Origin: Amphibalanus amphitrite
Taxonomy: Eukaryota; Arthropoda; Thecostraca; Balanomorpha; Balanidae
DNA length: 64,000 nucleotides
Assembly: GCF_019059575.1 (NCBI RefSeq)
Contig: NW_024881787.1
Span: forward strand, 248,001 to 312,000
Reading direction: 5' to 3'
Shown: positions 32,476 to 43,033 of the stretch, one piece after another
Layout of the letters: every line of letters starts with the position of its first letter
Position numbering within the stretch: the stretch's first letter is position 1
Program-made: the position numbers and the translations under genes
Notes under the pieces: generated by a model
Told to the model about the DNA's origin: nothing
Seen by the model: only the letters and a program-made list of their open reading frames with translations
Databases searched by the model: none

Positions 32476-33752
32476 ATAGAGTTGTGGCAGAGCGCCGACC
32501 TGGTTTTCTTAAGAGCAAAATGGAAAGGCAACCAGACATGGCAGCAGAATACCGGAAACAAGTGCAAGAGTTGATCGAAAAAGGTTATGCAGAAAAGGCT
32601 CTAAAACTTACAAACCATGTTTGCTTCTTACGGAACCAGTCTGAAAACTGGCCTCAGCTGCCGGAACGGTCAGATTGTAAGGAAACAGACCCAGAAGTGA
32701 AAGTCGTCTTCACCGCAACAACTGCATCAACAACAGCATCATCGAGTGAAGAACCCGATCCCACCAGCCGGCTGATTCGACATTACTCTTCTTGGTCTCG
32801 GCTCCTCCGAGCGGTAGCCTGGATACAGCGAGTCTTAGCTATACTCAAGAATAAGCGACAGAGTTTCGGACCGCCTCACTTACAAGTATCTGACCTAGAG
32901 GGAGCAAAGAAACATATTGTACTGCACGTTCAGGGCACTCATTTCGCAGCGGAACTCAGTGCATTGAAAGCTGGAAAAACGGTTCGACTTACCAGTTCAA
33001 TAAGCTCACTGGATCCCAAGTTAGAGGATGGCATGCTGCGGGTAGGGGGACATCTTACCAATGCCGACATGGACTATGCCCACAAATGCCCAGTGATACT
33101 TCCAAGTAAAGATTTAGTAGTCGACATGATCATCGATAACGCACACGAAAAGGCGGGTCACGAAGGGCGGCAGTACGTTATGAAAGAAGTGCGTGAGAAG
33201 TATTGGATATTGAAGGCAAATTTAGCTGTACGGCGCCGTCTGAAACAGTGTTTGAGCTGTAGAAAGCGAATTCGCCCGGTAGAGAAACAGAAAATGGCCG
33301 ATCTGCCTCCAGAAAGAGACAGGCCGCTGACACCTGTGTCGTCAGATCCGCGGGATCATGTGCCACTGACCCCCAATCACTTACTCGTTTTGAGATGTGT
33401 CTCTCTTCCCGCAAGGCGGACGGCTGAAGACCTTGACCTACACGGCAGGAAAAACTGGAGACAAGCATCATATCTCGCCAACCAGTTTTGGAGACGTTGG
33501 CGCCTTGAATATGTCCCTCTGCTCCAAACACGGGCCGGACCAGTCGCAAGAAGTCGTGAGAATGTCAAAGTAGGAGATGTGGTCCTGGTAGTGGCCGACT
33601 CTGTGCCGAGAGGCACATGGCCTCTAGGTCTAGTTGAAGACGTCCGCACAAGCGACGACGCTAAGGTACGATCAGCCAAAGTGCGATGTCGTGGTACTAC
33701 TCTATGGCGACCAGTGAACAAGTTGGTGAAGATTACGGAGGCCAGAAGTTGA
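32466..33752 (+). CDS. BEL pol derivative lacking RT/RNase H and integrase core, open frame
   Basis: 428 codons stay open despite two domain losses. KMERQPDMAAEYRKQVQEL (RT linker) is followed at once by NQSENWPQLPE...DPEVK and YSSWSRLLRAVAW, which lie downstream of RNase H in intact elements. The integrase zinc-binding part follows (HEKAGHEGRQYVMKEVREKYW...CLSCRK). After ERDRPL the DDE core is skipped and the frame resumes in the C-terminal DUF5641 region (LANQFWRRWRLEYVPLLQ, VKVGDVVLVVAD). It cannot encode retrotransposition enzymes. The first codons derive from the inserted A-rich tail. Confidence 0.75.
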   Translation: MKKNRVVAERRPGFLKSKMERQPDMAAEYRKQVQELIEKGYAEKALKLTNHVCFLRNQSENWPQLPERSDCKETDPEVKVVFTATTASTTASSSEEPDPTSRLIRHYSSWSRLLRAVAWIQRVLAILKNKRQSFGPPHLQVSDLEGAKKHIVLHVQGTHFAAELSALKAGKTVRLTSSISSLDPKLEDGMLRVGGHLTNADMDYAHKCPVILPSKDLVVDMIIDNAHEKAGHEGRQYVMKEVREKYWILKANLAVRRRLKQCLSCRKRIRPVEKQKMADLPPERDRPLTPVSSDPRDHVPLTPNHLLVLRCVSLPARRTAEDLDLHGRKNWRQASYLANQFWRRWRLEYVPLLQTRAGPVARSRENVKVGDVVLVVADSVPRGTWPLGLVEDVRTSDDAKVRSAKVRCRGTTLWRPVNKLVKITEARS

Positions 33753-35018
33753 TTTGAGCCCTACGGTCTCAAATGGGCCGCGTGTTTGGACAAATGACTT
33801 TATTGGACATCAAAAACACTGCAAGAAATTCGTCACGAGCTAGACAAATTTTGTATGAGCATGACAGAGAAAACTGAAAATACTGAGAAGATTTGAATAT
33901 TTTGGTTGTTATGATTATGGTTTATGGTTGTTTGAGTTTACGTTTTGTTGTGTTTAAAGTGCGAGTGTTCTCCTAAACTAATTTAAAACGGACCTGTACG
34001 AGTAAATTGATTCAAGTTAGTAAAGTCGTCGTGACAATAAATAGTAAAATCTCGCAGGTTCTGTGTTAAATGGGAACTTCATTTGGCTACAAACATCAAG
34101 ATACAATCACGCACTACGCACGCACAGTGAGGTCACTTGACCTGACCTGGCGACCCGACCTTAGGTGACCTGGGTCTGAAATTTTCACGTGTGCAGAGAA
34201 GATGTATAAAAAGGTGTGCTAAAAACCACAAGGGGATGTTCAAACACTCCCTTACACCCCCCCCCCTCCCAGCAGGGCGTGGGTAATTGTAAATATAGGA
34301 TTAGGTGCTAGCTTAACCCGCGTCCCAGTGGCGGTCTCAGCCAACTTCGCCCTAGTAGTAGGGGAGGGGGGCATATGTTACCACTCACCTCTACCTCAAA
34401 AACTAAGAGGGATAGAAAGACGCGGTAAAAAGCAGTCGATAGCTCTTGATGCGTACGTTTGAAATTATTTCGGTCATTTTTCATGTTAGAGCAATATTGG
34501 GGTCACCAGAGGTTATCAAAGGTCAAAATTTGCGAATTGTCATTATATATTTTAGAAAACATGCCATTATCCCAGGAACTATGATAGCTAGAAAAACGCA
34601 GGGAAAAGCAACCGATAGCTTTTCAGCTCTTCTTTTGATACGGTTATTATCAAAAATGACCTCAGGTCAACGGGCTCAATGACCTCAGGTTTCTGCCTCC
34701 AGAGGGCAGAAACTCCAAAAATAGCTATTTTTACGAAAAGTGTTTTTCGACAATAACTTTTGACTGAAAAAAAGCTAGGACATTTCTATTGCCAGAATCG
34801 TGTTCCTCTCGCCGAGACGCGTCGAATGAACTATAATTTGACCTTGAAAGGTCAACTTCAAAATTTGACCTCAGGTCAAGGTCATGTTGCATATCAGTCG
34901 ATGCGTCTCGGCAAGACAAACACCATGAGGCCAACCCCAGCGTTCTATCCTTTTCCAATCGAGAGTTATTGGCAAAAAACTGTTTGTAGCCTCAAATGAC
35001 CTCTGTGACAAATGACAA
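33753..35018. other. right end of BEL element and G-tract/AGGTCA repeats
   Basis: 33759 to about 34075 may be the 3' LTR. 34130-34170 and 34830-34890 have dense AGGTCA half-sites. G-tract family ends occur at about 34250-34290 (C-run then AGCAGGGCGTGGGT) and 34313 (TTAACCCGCGTCCCAGTGG). No gene. Confidence 0.45.
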
Positions 35019-35358
35019 CCCTAGCAAAAAAATCCTATTGAGTCCTGTAGGACAGTCCTATAGAAATCGTGTAGGACTTCTCAGGGAAAGAATCCTATAG
35101 GATGCCTATAGGATACCTATAGGATACCTATAGGATACCTATAGGATACCTATAGGATACCTATAGGATACCTATAGGATACCTATAGGACGTGTTGTTC
35201 GATAGGACTTGTGATAGGAATCCTATAGGACCTTTACATAGTCCTTTAGGCATCCTATAGAACGTTATGGCTGTCCTATAGTATTTTTCGGTGTCCTATA
35301 GGAATTTTATATAGGAGTCCTATAGGAATCCTATGGGAAACGTAAATAACAGCGGTCC

Positions 35359-35430
35359 GGTCATACACGGGAATCGAACCCAGGACCCCCCGTACAGCAT
35401 ACCAACGCCCTAACTAACTGCGTACTGGTG
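35359..35430 (-). other. tRNA-like sequence (pseudogene or SINE head)
   Basis: On the minus strand, a perfect RNA polymerase III B box GGTTCGATTCC (35370-35380) follows a D-arm-like GCAGTTAGTTAGGGCG at normal distance. The acceptor ends do not pair and the anticodon arm is poor, so this is not a working tRNA gene. Confidence 0.45.
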
Positions 35431-35541
35431 GTTTTTATGTCACGGTAAAGGAATGATATCATAGCTCTTAACGACAGTGACTACATAAATGGTCCAACCT
35501 GTCAATAGCCTGAAAATGTAATCTTATTACATCAACCATTT

Positions 35542-37060
35542 CAGTAGGCAGAACTATGGTCAAGCGTACCCATTTTCGGGAACGCATTTTCGTTCCCATG
35601 TTTGGGAACGATAAACCCAAATATGGGAACGCCATGTAGGCATTATTTAAAACAAGAAAAAGAACCGTTAAATGACGTCCAAAAAATATAAAACGATCGT
35701 GAACCGCCTGATATTTGTCTCAATATTGTTGGGAAAGAGTTTGATATTGTAAGGCCCATCGTAGTTTCAAATTGTTCCCCTATTTCTAAAGCAGTCCATC
35801 ATCCGGGCCGCGAGCCCAAATTTGGGAACGCTCTCGTACACTGGCGCTGCAAGCGTTCCTTATTATGGGAACGGCGTACCCAAAATTGGGAACGATTTCA
35901 CCGACGCCTTTCAGGGGCTCTTTTCATTAACAAGCATCACGTCCAACGCCGCAAATTATTGTTAACGCAACAATCATTAGATGACCTTTCCGGCAAGACC
36001 GTCGCATGTTTCGCCCGGTCTTCTGCGCTTTTATTCCCGTCGATCTCGCAGCGGGCACGCCCCCCTCTGCAGGATTACGTAATTCACAACGCTCAGCGAT
36101 GTTCAACAAGGTCTTCCATACCTATATCCACCGTCCGCGCTGAGGGTGGAGACATGTCAAGCACCTGTCTGTTTATCACCGATAGTTGACGAGTACAAGG
36201 AAGTATGCAAAAATGGGAACGCTGAATATGTTACACCATCAAAACACCTAGTCCCAATGAAAATCTAGTTTTTTCCTTTCTTGATGAGTATAAGTGGCAA
36301 AAGGCCTGGTAGGATGGGCACGAGGAATTATCGAAATCAGCATAAAAATTATAAATAAGCCACACAGAGCGAGCTATATAAGAGAAATTCCCCCAAAACG
36401 ATCACGCTTAGAAACACGGAAGACAAAAACCACGCTCATGACGCTCCTTATAAAACAACTCTAAACAGCTAGCATCCAAATAAAATATGTCTTTCCGGGA
36501 TGATAAAATACAGCTGGATAATTTTCAACCGCTTAAACTGAGTTTACAACAGTAGCTCGGTAAATTCACTCACGTTCCACGCGGTCGTCCGCCCCGACAC
36601 AAAAGTCAACAATATTACCTCGGGACCGTCCGCGTCTTCGCTTACATTTGTCAGCATCTGGTGTCGATAATATGAAAGTTCATAACCAGGCGAACATTAT
36701 TATACTTTACCTCAAACTAAAAAATGCTTCATTTTCCTTAAAATTGCATGTTAAATGTCGTATAATCCATATTTCCACCATTCTGTCATTTTCAAAAAAT
36801 CATTAAAAATATCATTCCACGGTCAATTTCCTTGTTCCACGGTCAGATTAAAGATAACTTTATGGAGATTTAGTAGATACTTAAATCAGCGTGCACTTTT
36901 TTGAGACGTGATGCACTTTTGAGTTTTAGTGGGAGAACGGCCGAAAAATTGCCTTCCGTTCTCATAAATGGGAACGCCCGTTCCCATATTTGGGAACTCC
37001 GTTCCCAAAAATGGGAACGTTCCTATATTTGGGTACTCATGACCATAGTTCCGCCTACTG
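35542..37060. mobile_element. TIR element with GGGAACG subterminal words and 4-bp target duplication
   Basis: 1519 bp with inverted termini CAGTAGGCAGAACTATGGTC and GACCATAGTTCCGCCTACTG. ATTT flanks both sides (35538-35541, 37061-37064). GGGAACG or CGTTCCC occurs many times in both orientations near both ends (35575-35640, 35820-35895, 36960-37025). CAGTA-type ends with a 4-bp duplication would fit a Chapaev-like family; this is inference. No transposase found. Confidence 0.75.
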
Positions 37061-37262
37061 ATTTAGTACCTATTAGAGCGCGTCTGCGAGATGCGAGATC
37101 TAGGTGTTCTCGACTCAAATGGCATTTGGTGTAGGTACGCAGTGACAAAGTCGTGGAGTGGGCGCAAACCTTGTCCTGAGTACCTAGGTATGTACCCTCC
37201 TAATTTTTTAAGCTGCTTTAGCTATTTACGTGCTTTAAGCTGCTTTAATTTTTTAAGCTGCT

Positions 37263-37433
37263 TTACCTATTTACGTGCTAAATGTATGCATGAGTTGACC
37301 TGATGGTACCTATTTACGTACCTATGTATATGACCATCAGGTACCATCAGGTCAACTCATGCATACATTTAGCATGTATGCATGAGTTGACCTGATGGTA
37401 CCTGATGGTCATATACATAGGTACGTAAATAGG
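37263..37433. repeat. nested palindrome (left part), interrupted by the TIR element at 37436
   Basis: Built from ATGTATGCATGAGTTGACCT, GATGGTACC and TATTTACGTACCTATGTATA in alternating orientation. 37311-37429 is almost entirely self-complementary. Its continuation is at 38398-38482. Confidence 0.8.
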
Positions 37434-37435
37434 TA

Positions 37436-38395
37436 GGGGAGAGCGGGGTGAGTTGTATCATGTCCAAGTTGTATCAGGGCGAATTGTGCCAAACTTATCC
37501 AATAGATAGCGCTCGTGACACGACCAGCCGACGAGGTTTTCCGGGCGCCACCTTTCCCTGTTCTGTCGTGTGGCTGGGTGGACGCGTCTCGAGGTGAGAG
37601 CCGATTTTATGTTTTTTTAATGTCATTCTAAAAAATTAAGTTGCAGGAAAATGTGTGTTTTGGGCATTTAGATGTGCACGAATTTGAAAGATCTCCGTAG
37701 CGGTGGTGAGGGTAGGTTCTAAGGCTGCGTGAGTGAAAATGAATTTCTCCAGCTGTCCGCTGTTTTTGAGCACGAGGAAGTTTTTTTTCCAAGATGGCGG
37801 CGAGGTGCATGTTGTATCAGAGCCGGGTGGGGTATGTTGTAACATGTATGTATGTATGTATGTATGGGTATGTTGCTTTTGATCGTGAAAGCTAAGCCCT
37901 GGCTCGCGTTTGTAGGTAGCTAGTCAATACTCGTTCCATTTCGGCACAATGTGTTGGCTGCTTTGCTCTTAACGGGTCACTTTTGCGTCTAGTCTGTTGA
38001 TGTTTCGTTCGTTTCGATGTTTCGTTCGGATTGACCTAAGTTTGGTCTAATAAAAGTGAAGCCTTTGAGCATATACATTGTATTAACCCCATTTAATGTT
38101 GTTGTTATGTTCAAAACCAGTAGCAAGCACACTCCCTGGAACGTGAAATAGTGATACAAATTACCCCACCATGTGATACAACTCACCCAAGCCATGGGGC
38201 AAGTTGTATCAAAAACATTGTTCTATTCGGCAGACCGTAGAAGAAAAACTAGTAGAGGTAGCGGAAAAGTTACTTTGCACAAAAAAGCAGAAGAATCAAG
38301 GAAGGAGATAGTATGGAAATAATGAGTTTATCACGGATAGTTACGAGGTTATGGGTCTCGGAGTAAAAACTGATACAACCCACCCCACTCTCCCC
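37436..38395. mobile_element. TIR element with TTGTATCA subterminal words
   Basis: 960 bp with ends GGGGAGAGCGGGGTGAGTTG and CAACCCACCCCACTCTCCCC and TA flanks. The empty site is visible: the neighbouring palindrome contains GGTACC where this copy has GGTA-element-TACC. AGTTGTATCA or TGATACAA words recur at 37450-37485, 37800-37840, 38150-38215 and 38370. No transposase seen. A TATG microsatellite lies at about 37843-37866. Confidence 0.85.
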
Positions 38396-38397
38396 TA

Positions 38398-38482
38398 CCA
38401 TCAGGTCAACTCATGCATACATTTAGCATGTATGCATGAGTTGACCTGATGGTACCTATTTACGTACCTATGTATATGACCC
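38398..38482. repeat. nested palindrome (right part)
   Basis: Continues the palindrome of 37263-37433 after the insertion: CCATCAGGTCAACTCATGCA then its inverse, then TATTTACGTACCTATGTATA. Confidence 0.8.
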
Positions 38483-38489
38483 CGCGTCA

Positions 38490-38965
38490 TTAAAGGGACC
38501 CTCCCACCTTCAAAAATGTTAATGAATTTGCATGAAAGTGATGTCGCTCGGTTCAGAAAGAGCAAAAACGAATATCTACCAAATTTCATCGAAAAATATT
38601 CACCGGTTTTCAAGATATTAGACTTTTACTTTTGTTTACTTTTTGGGATCTCCGCTGTTCCTAGCGAATTTATTTGAAAGTGCAGCATTTGTTGCGCGCA
38701 AAGCAGCATATACCACCGCGTGCTACAAAACGTTTTAGTCAAACATTTAAAAATCGTTAGATATCTGCGATGACGTCACACATTCAGAGGGGTATTCCTA
38801 TGCATTAGCCCCTCTGAATCAAAATGCTGCAATTTTGAAATTCAATATTTCCGATTTAAGGCATTTCTCGATGTTGTGAGTGCCGAACCCGGTAATTGTG
38901 AGCCAGGGACCCCATTTTGGCTGTCTCAACTCAAATCTAATGTTAAGGTGGGAGGGTCCCTTTAA
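38490..38965. mobile_element. MITE with AAAGGGACCCTCCCACCTT termini
   Basis: About 475 bp with inverted ends TTAAAGGGACCCTCCCACCT and AGGTGGGAGGGTCCCTTTAA. The flanks are TTA/TAA, compatible with a Harbinger-type 3-bp or TTAA-type duplication. No ORF. Confidence 0.75.
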
Positions 38966-39633
38966 TTGGTCATGTTCTGTTGACGGTTGTACCAAATACA
39001 GAATACAGAATAGTGTATATAGCGGGCACGCACATGCAAACTACAACATACGCACACAAACAAAAATTTCAATGATCATCCGTCGTTTTTATTTCCAAAG
39101 ATCCCATGCTTCACACACATGTATATCTGGCGCGAAGAACCACCCCTCTGCTACAAGTTACGCTTGCGAAAGGAGTCCTATAGGAATCATATATGATAGT
39201 CAGTGTCCTGTAGGACTCCTATAGGAAAGTGTCCAATAGGCATATCCTATAGGATTACCTTTAGAATCCTTTGGGACATTGTCAGATGGGTGTTTATAGG
39301 AAAGTATCATATATGAGTCTTATAACACTCCTATCTATAGGGCAGTATCCTAAAGGTAACTGTCATATAAGAGTCCTACAGCACTCCTATAGGAGGGTCT
39401 CCAATAGGAAACTGCCATATAGGATTCCTATAGCACTCTTATAGGACAGTGTCCTATAGGAAAGTGTCCTACAGGTTTCCTATTAAGTCCTACAGGAAAT
39501 TGTCCTATAGGACAATATCCTATAGAAATCCTATAGGAGTCCTGTAGAAGAGTGTCCTATAGGACAAATTCCTATAGGAATCCTATTGGTCCCATAGGAC
39601 AGTTCACCAGTCCCATAGGACTTTTTCGCTAGG

Positions 39634-40680
39634 GAAATGAACTGTTTGTAGCCCTGACACCGAGAAGTGTGATTATTACTGCCTGATGGGGAAATGTGGG
39701 GAGGCTACAAACTAATAAAAAGCATGGGTCGGATCGCCTGCTATATTTTTTTTAGTTAAAAAAAATCATGGTGTCAGGGCTGTGATGAAAAATAAGTGGT
39801 CTAAATCCGGTGAGAAAACAGGATTTGGGGGTACCCTAGGTTTGGCTCCTTCAGTCTCTGCCCCCCCCCCCCTCAGTGAAAATTCTGACGAGGCCCTGAA
39901 CTGATACATACTGTTACTCGTATCAATGTCTCAACGCTTTAAAGGCGATCGGTCAGTCGGTGGAGCTAGGACGAGCATTCTAACCTTTTCTGAGGTGAGT
40001 TTTTTACGTGACCTGACCTGAATCCGACTATATATAGCTGTGAGGCGCTCCGGGCGACCTGTGCGCGGCGCCGGCGACCCTCCGGGCTCTGGGAGGGCAC
40101 CCTTCACACGGTCCCTCCGGACGGTATAGGGTGGCCGCGCCGGACGGCTGACGGACACCAAACAAAGAGCATGAAGATGACCGATGTCCTCCAATGGGGC
40201 GCAGGCACCATAGTGCACCTGAGACTGACCACCATAGTGCACCTGAGACTGACGAGCTGAGACTGACCAGTGACCAGTGACCAGGGTGTCGCGCACCTTC
40301 CAGCGCCGTTGTATGTACTGTTTCTAGTCGATGGCGCGCGAGCTGCGCGAGCGTTCGGTGGCTGGCGGGCGTGCTGATCTGTGGACGATGAGCACACCCT
40401 GGGCCCGCGCCCGGTGGCGCACTTGCTGTGATTTTTAGTGTAACTGAGATGTGATGCCGCGAATAGAGATCGACCAAACCTGCTCTGCTTTAAAAGAGAA
40501 TTAACAGGAGTTTTGCTTACGTGTTTGTTGTATACTTGTGCAAATGTTTGTGCGTTTGTACAAAATGTCCCCATGGTATCGTGAAGGCGCTGCAATAGAA
40601 ACGGTTCAATCCCTTCAATGCAGATATGAAACTTGATGCATCAATTGAATAAGACACTTCGTGTTCAAAAACTGAGTGTA
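39634..40680. other. intergenic; short direct repeat at 40200-40285
   Basis: Contains a C-run (39862-39873), one AGGTCA cluster near 40010 and a two-unit repeat of CATAGTGCACCTGAGACTGA. Overlapping minus-strand frames in 39.9-40.6 kb have no recognised domain. Confidence 0.45.
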
Positions 40681-41584
40681 ATTACGGAGCGAGCGAAGCG
40701 AGCGTAGTCTTTCCCATATAACGGAAAAATCTCAGTATGAGCGGCCCGGCCCGGCCCGGCCTGTAACGCTTTTGCGAGGCTTATATCTCAGCAACCACTT
40801 GACCGATTTATGTACATGCGGTAATTTTTGTAGGGTAGCTTCATTCCTTCTACCAAGTATTGGACTAATCCCGATGCATATGGGTGATGCCTTATGCACG
40901 TGCCACGTGCAAAACGAAGAGGTGTCAGTTTTGTAACGATTGCAATATCTCGGTAACTGCTGGGCCGATTGCGCTGAAAGTTGGCATGTACGTAGGCACC
41001 CACCAGGCAGTGCATATCCATCTATATGCCAAAGTTGGGGTGCTGCTGCACGTGCGCACGTGCAGGGGTCGATTCCAGATCTCGAGAACGGCTGAACCGA
41101 TTGCGCTGAAATTTGGTGCATGGTTAGGGCCCGGTTAGTAGTGCGCCATGCAAAAGTCAGTTGGGACCCATTTTGCACGTGCGCACGTGCAGGGTGCCGC
41201 TTCCAGATCTCGAGAACGGCTAGGGTGATTGCGCTCAAACCTGGCACATTTTTTTCGTCATCCTTCCAACGGGCCGATATGCCCATTTACAGGAAGGGTC
41301 CTCCAACCTACATACCCTTCCCCTCTGGGCTACGGCTAACGTGGGAGCCCACCCCACTCCTGGTGACACAGCTGGGGACGACGCCCGCGGAACGGGCAGC
41401 ACCGGGGATCCCAGAACCTCCCGCACCGCGGGCTGACACCTTACCAACTGCGCCACCAGGGCCCTAGAGACCGGTTAGAAGGATGCCGTGCGCAAGTCAG
41501 TTGGAGGTACCCCCTCACAATATCGCACGTGCAAGGCTCACCCTCTTGCTCGCTCCGTTTGTCGCCCTGTAAGGCGTTTTACTG
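40681..41584 (+). repeat. E-box/GCCGATT element, copy with SINE insertion
   Basis: Starts ATTACGGAGCGAGCGAAGCG and ends AAGGCGTTTTACTG, flanked by GTA on both sides (40678-40680, 41585-41587). It contains two perfect 18-bp TGCACGTGCGCACGTGCA palindromes (41047-41064, 41174-41191), each followed by CCAGATCTCGAGAACGGCT. A tRNA-derived SINE interrupts it at 41249-41468. Confidence 0.75.
41249..41468 (-). mobile_element. tRNA-derived SINE
   Basis: On the minus strand, a tRNA-like head starting near GGGCCCTGGTGGCGCAGTTGG contains a near-perfect A box (TGGCGCAGTTGG at 41444-41455) and a B-box-like GGTTCTGGGATCC (41406-41418). The unit ends in a short A-run (T-run 41249-41255 on plus). It lies inside an E-box element whose text resumes on either side. 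Confidence 0.65.
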
Positions 41585-41604
41585 GTATAATATATATGTT
41601 ACAG

Positions 41605-41672
41605 GCAATGAGTGCAGAACCAGGCGTTCTGCAAAATGCCTAGTCATCCAGGCATTCTATAGAATGCCTAGG
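41605..41672. repeat. GGCATTCTATAGAATGCC palindrome fragment
   Basis: Short piece of the family at 13933-14628, with TTACAGGCAATG, AGGCGTTCTGCAAAATGCCT and CAGGCATTCTATAGAATGCC. Another piece lies at about 45505-45585. Confidence 0.6.
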
Positions 41673-41734
41673 AAATATACGCATCTTTCCAAAAGTGTAT
41701 GCTGTATAAGATTAGCTCTTGACGGTTGGTCGAG

Positions 41735-43033
41735 CAGGTCAGTTCCCACCAATGAGGTCCTGAAAATGATTGAGCTGGTGTTAGAAGGCAACAACTTCAA
41801 CCTAGATGCGGATAGGCAGTTCGTCCAGTTAGAAGGCACGGCTATCGGGCCACGTCTGGGATGCAATTAGGCGTTCTCGATTGCATCCCAGACTTGTACA
41901 TATCTGGGGGAATGGGAGAAAGAACTCCTCAAATCATCTGATAAGAAACCGCATTTGTATCTCAGATACATAGACGACATTTTTGGCATATGGTTAGACG
42001 GAGAAAACGCACTCGCAAAAGCCAACGCTATCCACCATCAAATCCAGGTGGATCTCCGCATGTCTCCCGTTGCCATTGTTTTTTTAGACGTGACAGTGCA
42101 TGTGAAAGACGGGGAACTTGAGACTGACCTTTTCATTAAGCCTACGGACTCGAAATCATATCTACGCTTTGACTCGAACCACCCTCATCACACCAAAACG
42201 GCGATCCCCTTTGGTCTAGGAATGCGGCTAAAAATAATTTGTTCCAGGGGAGGAGACTATGCTAGGCACACGAAAGAGCTCAGGGCTAGGTTGGTAGATA
42301 GGGGGTATCCGGGACATTTGATAGATAGAGAACAAGCTGGACAATCAAGATAGGGATGGGGCCAAGGGGAGAGGGAAGGAGAGCTCAGACAAGGGAAAAA
42401 ATAACAGAGTCCCTCTGGTGCTAACGTACTCTAGTCATCTCCCGGATGTGCGCAAAATTCTACAGAGAAAGAGACACATATTACAGAACTCTGAAAATCT
42501 TAGGAACATATTCACCAAGGACCCTCTAGTGGCTTTTCGGCGGGGTCGAAATCTCAGAGGCGATCTGGTTCACAGGAAAACCAAGCGGGCTGTTTATGGG
42601 GAGAAACTGCGCGGTCAGGAAAGCTGTGGGAAAGATTATGTCATGTGTAAACGGTTGTATTCTGGCAATGGTAGAGTAAAGGGCAACCCCAAAGAGTGCT
42701 TTTATGATAGGACAATAGGATGCAGATCACAAAATGTCGTCTATGGGATCTGGTGTGACGCGTGCAAAAAGGTTGTGTATGTCGGTGAGACCGGGGGGAG
42801 CATCTACACACGCGTGCAGAACCACCTCTCGTCTATCCGTGTGGAGAACCCGGCGATCGACCTACCTGTGGATACATAGGCATTTTAGAGCGACAGACCA
42901 CTCCTTGGATCACCTGCAAGTGGTCGGACTCGAACGAGTGTGGAGGGGGAATGTGGATTATAGGAGGTCGAGGGAGAACCGCTGGATGGGGCTAACCGAC
43001 AAAGACGGGGGACTAAACGTGCGTTCGACCTAG
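41735..43033 (+). pseudogene. Penelope-like element, 5'-truncated (RT palm plus GIY-YIG endonuclease)
   Basis: Begins mid-RT with FVQLEGTAIGPRLG. After an in-frame TAG (41868-41870) it continues in the same frame to LRYIDDIFGIW (catalytic YIDD at 41967-41978) and FLDVTVHVKDGEL. After a frameshift, 42418-42879 holds the linker and a GIY-YIG nuclease core, NVVYGIWC (42732-42755) then VYVGETGGSIYTRV. The tail after a second shift ends LTDKDGGLNVRST at 43033. RT plus a C-terminal GIY-YIG domain identifies Penelope. The N-terminal RT motifs and terminal repeats are absent. Confidence 0.9.
41855..41892. repeat. 13-bp inverted duplication around the Penelope stop codon
   Basis: TCTGGGATGCAAT (41855-41867) is mirrored exactly by ATTGCATCCCAGA (41880-41892) with a 12-base spacer that starts with the in-frame TAG. 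It adds several codons not expected in the RT. Confidence 0.85.

Larger units (their letters stand above)
30417..33752 (+). pseudogene. second BEL/Pao element, internally deleted and interrupted (gag to integrase C-terminus)
   Basis: Domains appear in BEL order on the plus strand: a gag remnant, three zinc knuckles, the protease active site DSGS near 31256-31267, the protease C-terminus and pre-RT region (31828-32418), then a 428-codon open frame. That frame joins the pre-RT linker directly to the pre-integrase region, the integrase H2C2 domain and the DUF5641 C-terminal domain. Reverse transcriptase, RNase H and the integrase catalytic core are missing. Two later insertions (31275-31789 and 32418-32475) split the coding sequence. 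No left LTR is seen; text like TGAGCCC..GGTCTCAAATGGG right after 33752 may be the start of the right LTR. Confidence 0.85.
35019..39633. repeat. composite region bounded by inverted arrays of TCCTATAGGA-like palindromes
   Basis: The left end CCTAGCAAAAAAATCCTATT and right end GACTTTTTCGCTAGG are inverted partners. Next to each is an array of 10-bp palindromes related to TCCTATAGGA (35035-35340 and 39170-39615). The left array includes a perfect head-to-tail run of an 11-bp unit, ATACCTATAGG, at about 35105-35190. Three other TIR elements lie inside. No ORF belongs to it. Confidence 0.55.

Noticed and set aside
35105..35190. CRISPR array in the 11-bp TCCTATAGG repeats
   Set aside because: No spacers, unit too short, eukaryotic setting; it is a tandem palindrome array.
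35359..35430. Functional tRNA gene
   Set aside because: Only the B box and part of the D arm are good; the acceptor arms do not pair and the anticodon arm is not convincing.
39931..40595. Three overlapping minus-strand ORFs of 120-160 codons
   Set aside because: No recognisable domain, mutually overlapping frames, short direct repeats inside; not supported as genes.
41120..41467. 115-codon plus-strand ORF
   Set aside because: Lies across an E-box repeat and an antisense tRNA-derived SINE; no domain.
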